NCBI GenBank assembly: GCA_003647375.1
Contig: QMMS01000075.1
Coordinates: 1 to 16,004, forward strand
Length of the DNA stretch: 16,004 nucleotides
Origin: Deltaproteobacteria bacterium
GTDB lineage: Bacteria; Desulfobacterota; Desulfobacteria; Desulfobacterales; B30-G6
Direction of reading: 5' to 3'
Shown here: piece by piece, positions 15,136-16,004 of the stretch
Position numbering within the stretch: the first letter of the stretch is position 1
Layout: each line of letters starts with the position of its first letter
Notes under the pieces: model-generated
What the model was told of the DNA's origin: nothing
The model's database searches: none
What the model saw: only the letters and a program-made list of their open reading frames with translations
Program-made: the position numbers and the translations under genes

Positions 15136-16004
15136 ATGAAACATTCCTATGATTTCCTGGTCATCGGCAGTGGCATTGCGGGCCTGACTTTTGCTCTGAA
15201 AGTTGCCGGTTTCGGATCTGTCGCAGTCATCACGAAAAAAAAAGTAATGGACAGCAACACCAGCCTTGCCCAAGGGGGTATTGCATCCGTTTTTGATGAA
15301 CTTGACTCCTTTGATCTTCATATCAAGGATACCCTGGCCTCAGGAGACGGGCTATGTAACCCGGATGTCGTCGAAACCGTGGTTAAAAATGGACCGGACC
15401 GTATCAATGAACTGATTGAGCTCGGTGTTAAATTCAATGTCAGAAAAAAAACGCACTCTCATGACACCTCAAACCAGCTCGATTTAGGGCGTGAAGGGGG
15501 TCATTCTCAGAACAGAATCGTCCACGCTCAAGACATGACGGGCAAGGAAATTGAGCGTGTTCTTGTCTCACACCTGCAACACCATGATAACATAACATTA
15601 TTTGAAAATCATATTGCTATCGATCTCATCACCCTCTCCACCAGTATGAAAAGAGGTCTCATTACAACCGCGCACGAAGATTACTGCTGCGGCGCCTATG
15701 TCCTCGATAAAACAACGGGTCGTGTGATCTCGATCAGCGCTAACATCACGCTAATCGCCACCGGCGGTGTCGGAAAGGTGTATCTTTACACCAGCAACCC
15801 GGACGTGGCGACCGGGGATGGCATCGCCATGGCCTACCGCGCAGGCGCTACCCTGGCGAACCTGGAATTTGTCCAGTTTCACCCAACCTGTCTTTATCAC
15901 CCGGACGCAAAGAACTTTCTTATCTCTGAAGCCGTTCGAGGAGAGGGGGGAATTCTGATTGACGAGCGTGGGAATCCTTTCATGCAGAAATACGATCCAC
16001 AAAA
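15136..16004 (+). CDS. nadB: L-aspartate oxidase, N-terminal 289 residues (cut by window edge)
   Basis: An open frame from ATG at 15136 to the window end without a stop; the whole protein is usually about 530 aa. The FAD-binding start is YDFLVIGSGIAGLTFAL (5-21), followed by NTSLAQGGIA (41-50). The substrate/flavin segment THSHDTSNQLDLGREGGHSQNRIVHAQDMTG (106-136) contains Glu120 (E. coli E121). IATGGVGKVY (207-216), NPDVATGDGIAMAYRAGA and FVQFHPTCLYHP, with His249 (E. coli H244), come next, then SEAVRGEGG with Ser264-Glu265 at the T259-E260 positions. Known role: oxidises L-aspartate to iminoaspartate, which NadA condenses with dihydroxyacetone phosphate to quinolinate for NAD; without oxygen, fumarate can be the electron acceptor. 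The sequence distinguishes it from succinate dehydrogenase/fumarate reductase flavoproteins by the overall NadB-style spacing. An overlapping ATG at 15129 is out of frame and stops after seven codons. Confidence 0.95.
   Translation, partial: MKHSYDFLVIGSGIAGLTFALKVAGFGSVAVITKKKVMDSNTSLAQGGIASVFDELDSFDLHIKDTLASGDGLCNPDVVETVVKNGPDRINELIELGVKFNVRKKTHSHDTSNQLDLGREGGHSQNRIVHAQDMTGKEIERVLVSHLQHHDNITLFENHIAIDLITLSTSMKRGLITTAHEDYCCGAYVLDKTTGRVISISANITLIATGGVGKVYLYTSNPDVATGDGIAMAYRAGATLANLEFVQFHPTCLYHPDAKNFLISEAVRGEGGILIDERGNPFMQKYDPQ

Noticed and set aside
1..16004. CRISPR arrays, insertion sequences, prophage genes, tRNA or rRNA genes
   Set aside because: No regularly spaced repeats, transposase or integrase-like proteins, or RNA-gene sequence were seen on either strand.

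Overview
The window reads as ordinary, densely packed chromosome from a Gram-negative bacterium. Evidence for an outer membrane is an RND pump with its periplasmic adaptor, an RlpA lipoprotein with a SPOR domain, and a YgiM-like SH3 protein. Protein style and gene pairs (Hsp20 next to Lon, RlpA after Lon, SH3 protein before NadB, a prenyltransferase-like alpha-toroid protein, a QueG-like Fe-S protein, a crotonase) suggest an anaerobic Desulfobacterota ('deltaproteobacterial') lineage. That placement is an inference from gene families; there is no rRNA here to confirm it. I see no phage, IS element, CRISPR array, tRNA or rRNA.

Layout. (1) 1-4838, minus strand: the 5' part of a RidA-type deaminase gene (cut by the window edge) lies downstream of a two-gene efflux operon, adaptor (3690-4838) then RND permease (364-3693), overlapping by ATGA. 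A hairpin with a T-tract separates the operon from ridA. (2) 4839-5071: divergent control region with a strong inverted repeat. (3) 5072-8731, plus strand: an alpha-toroid protein and a hexapeptide acyltransferase joined by an ATGA overlap; then a QueG-like iron-sulfur protein, AT-richer by eye and preceded by a duplicated 20-bp repeat; then an enoyl-CoA hydratase/isomerase family protein. (4) 8801-9970, minus: an MFS transporter resembling HcaT, convergent with the crotonase across an 11-bp perfect inverted repeat. (5) 10170-13708, plus: protein quality control and cell wall, a small heat-shock protein, Lon protease and an RlpA lytic transglycosylase, with gaps of 2 and 6 bp. (6) 13766-14194, minus: a DUF1178 zinc-ribbon protein, convergent with rlpA. 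(7) 14436 to the end, plus: an SH3-domain/coiled-coil/one-TM protein and the first 289 codons of L-aspartate oxidase (NadB).

The likely functional units are the efflux pair, the toroid-acyltransferase pair (probably cell-surface or lipid/glycan chemistry, specific role unknown), the Hsp20-Lon pair (holding and then degrading damaged protein), and NadB (quinolinate supply for NAD). No outer-membrane efflux channel and no transcription factor gene are present.

I did not find a clearly new multi-gene system. The best second-look items are a terminator-like hairpin embedded in the rlpA signal-peptide codons just after lon, the toroid/acyltransferase cassette, the repeat in front of the QueG-like gene, and the Hsp20 protein that lacks the usual C-terminal I-x-I tail.
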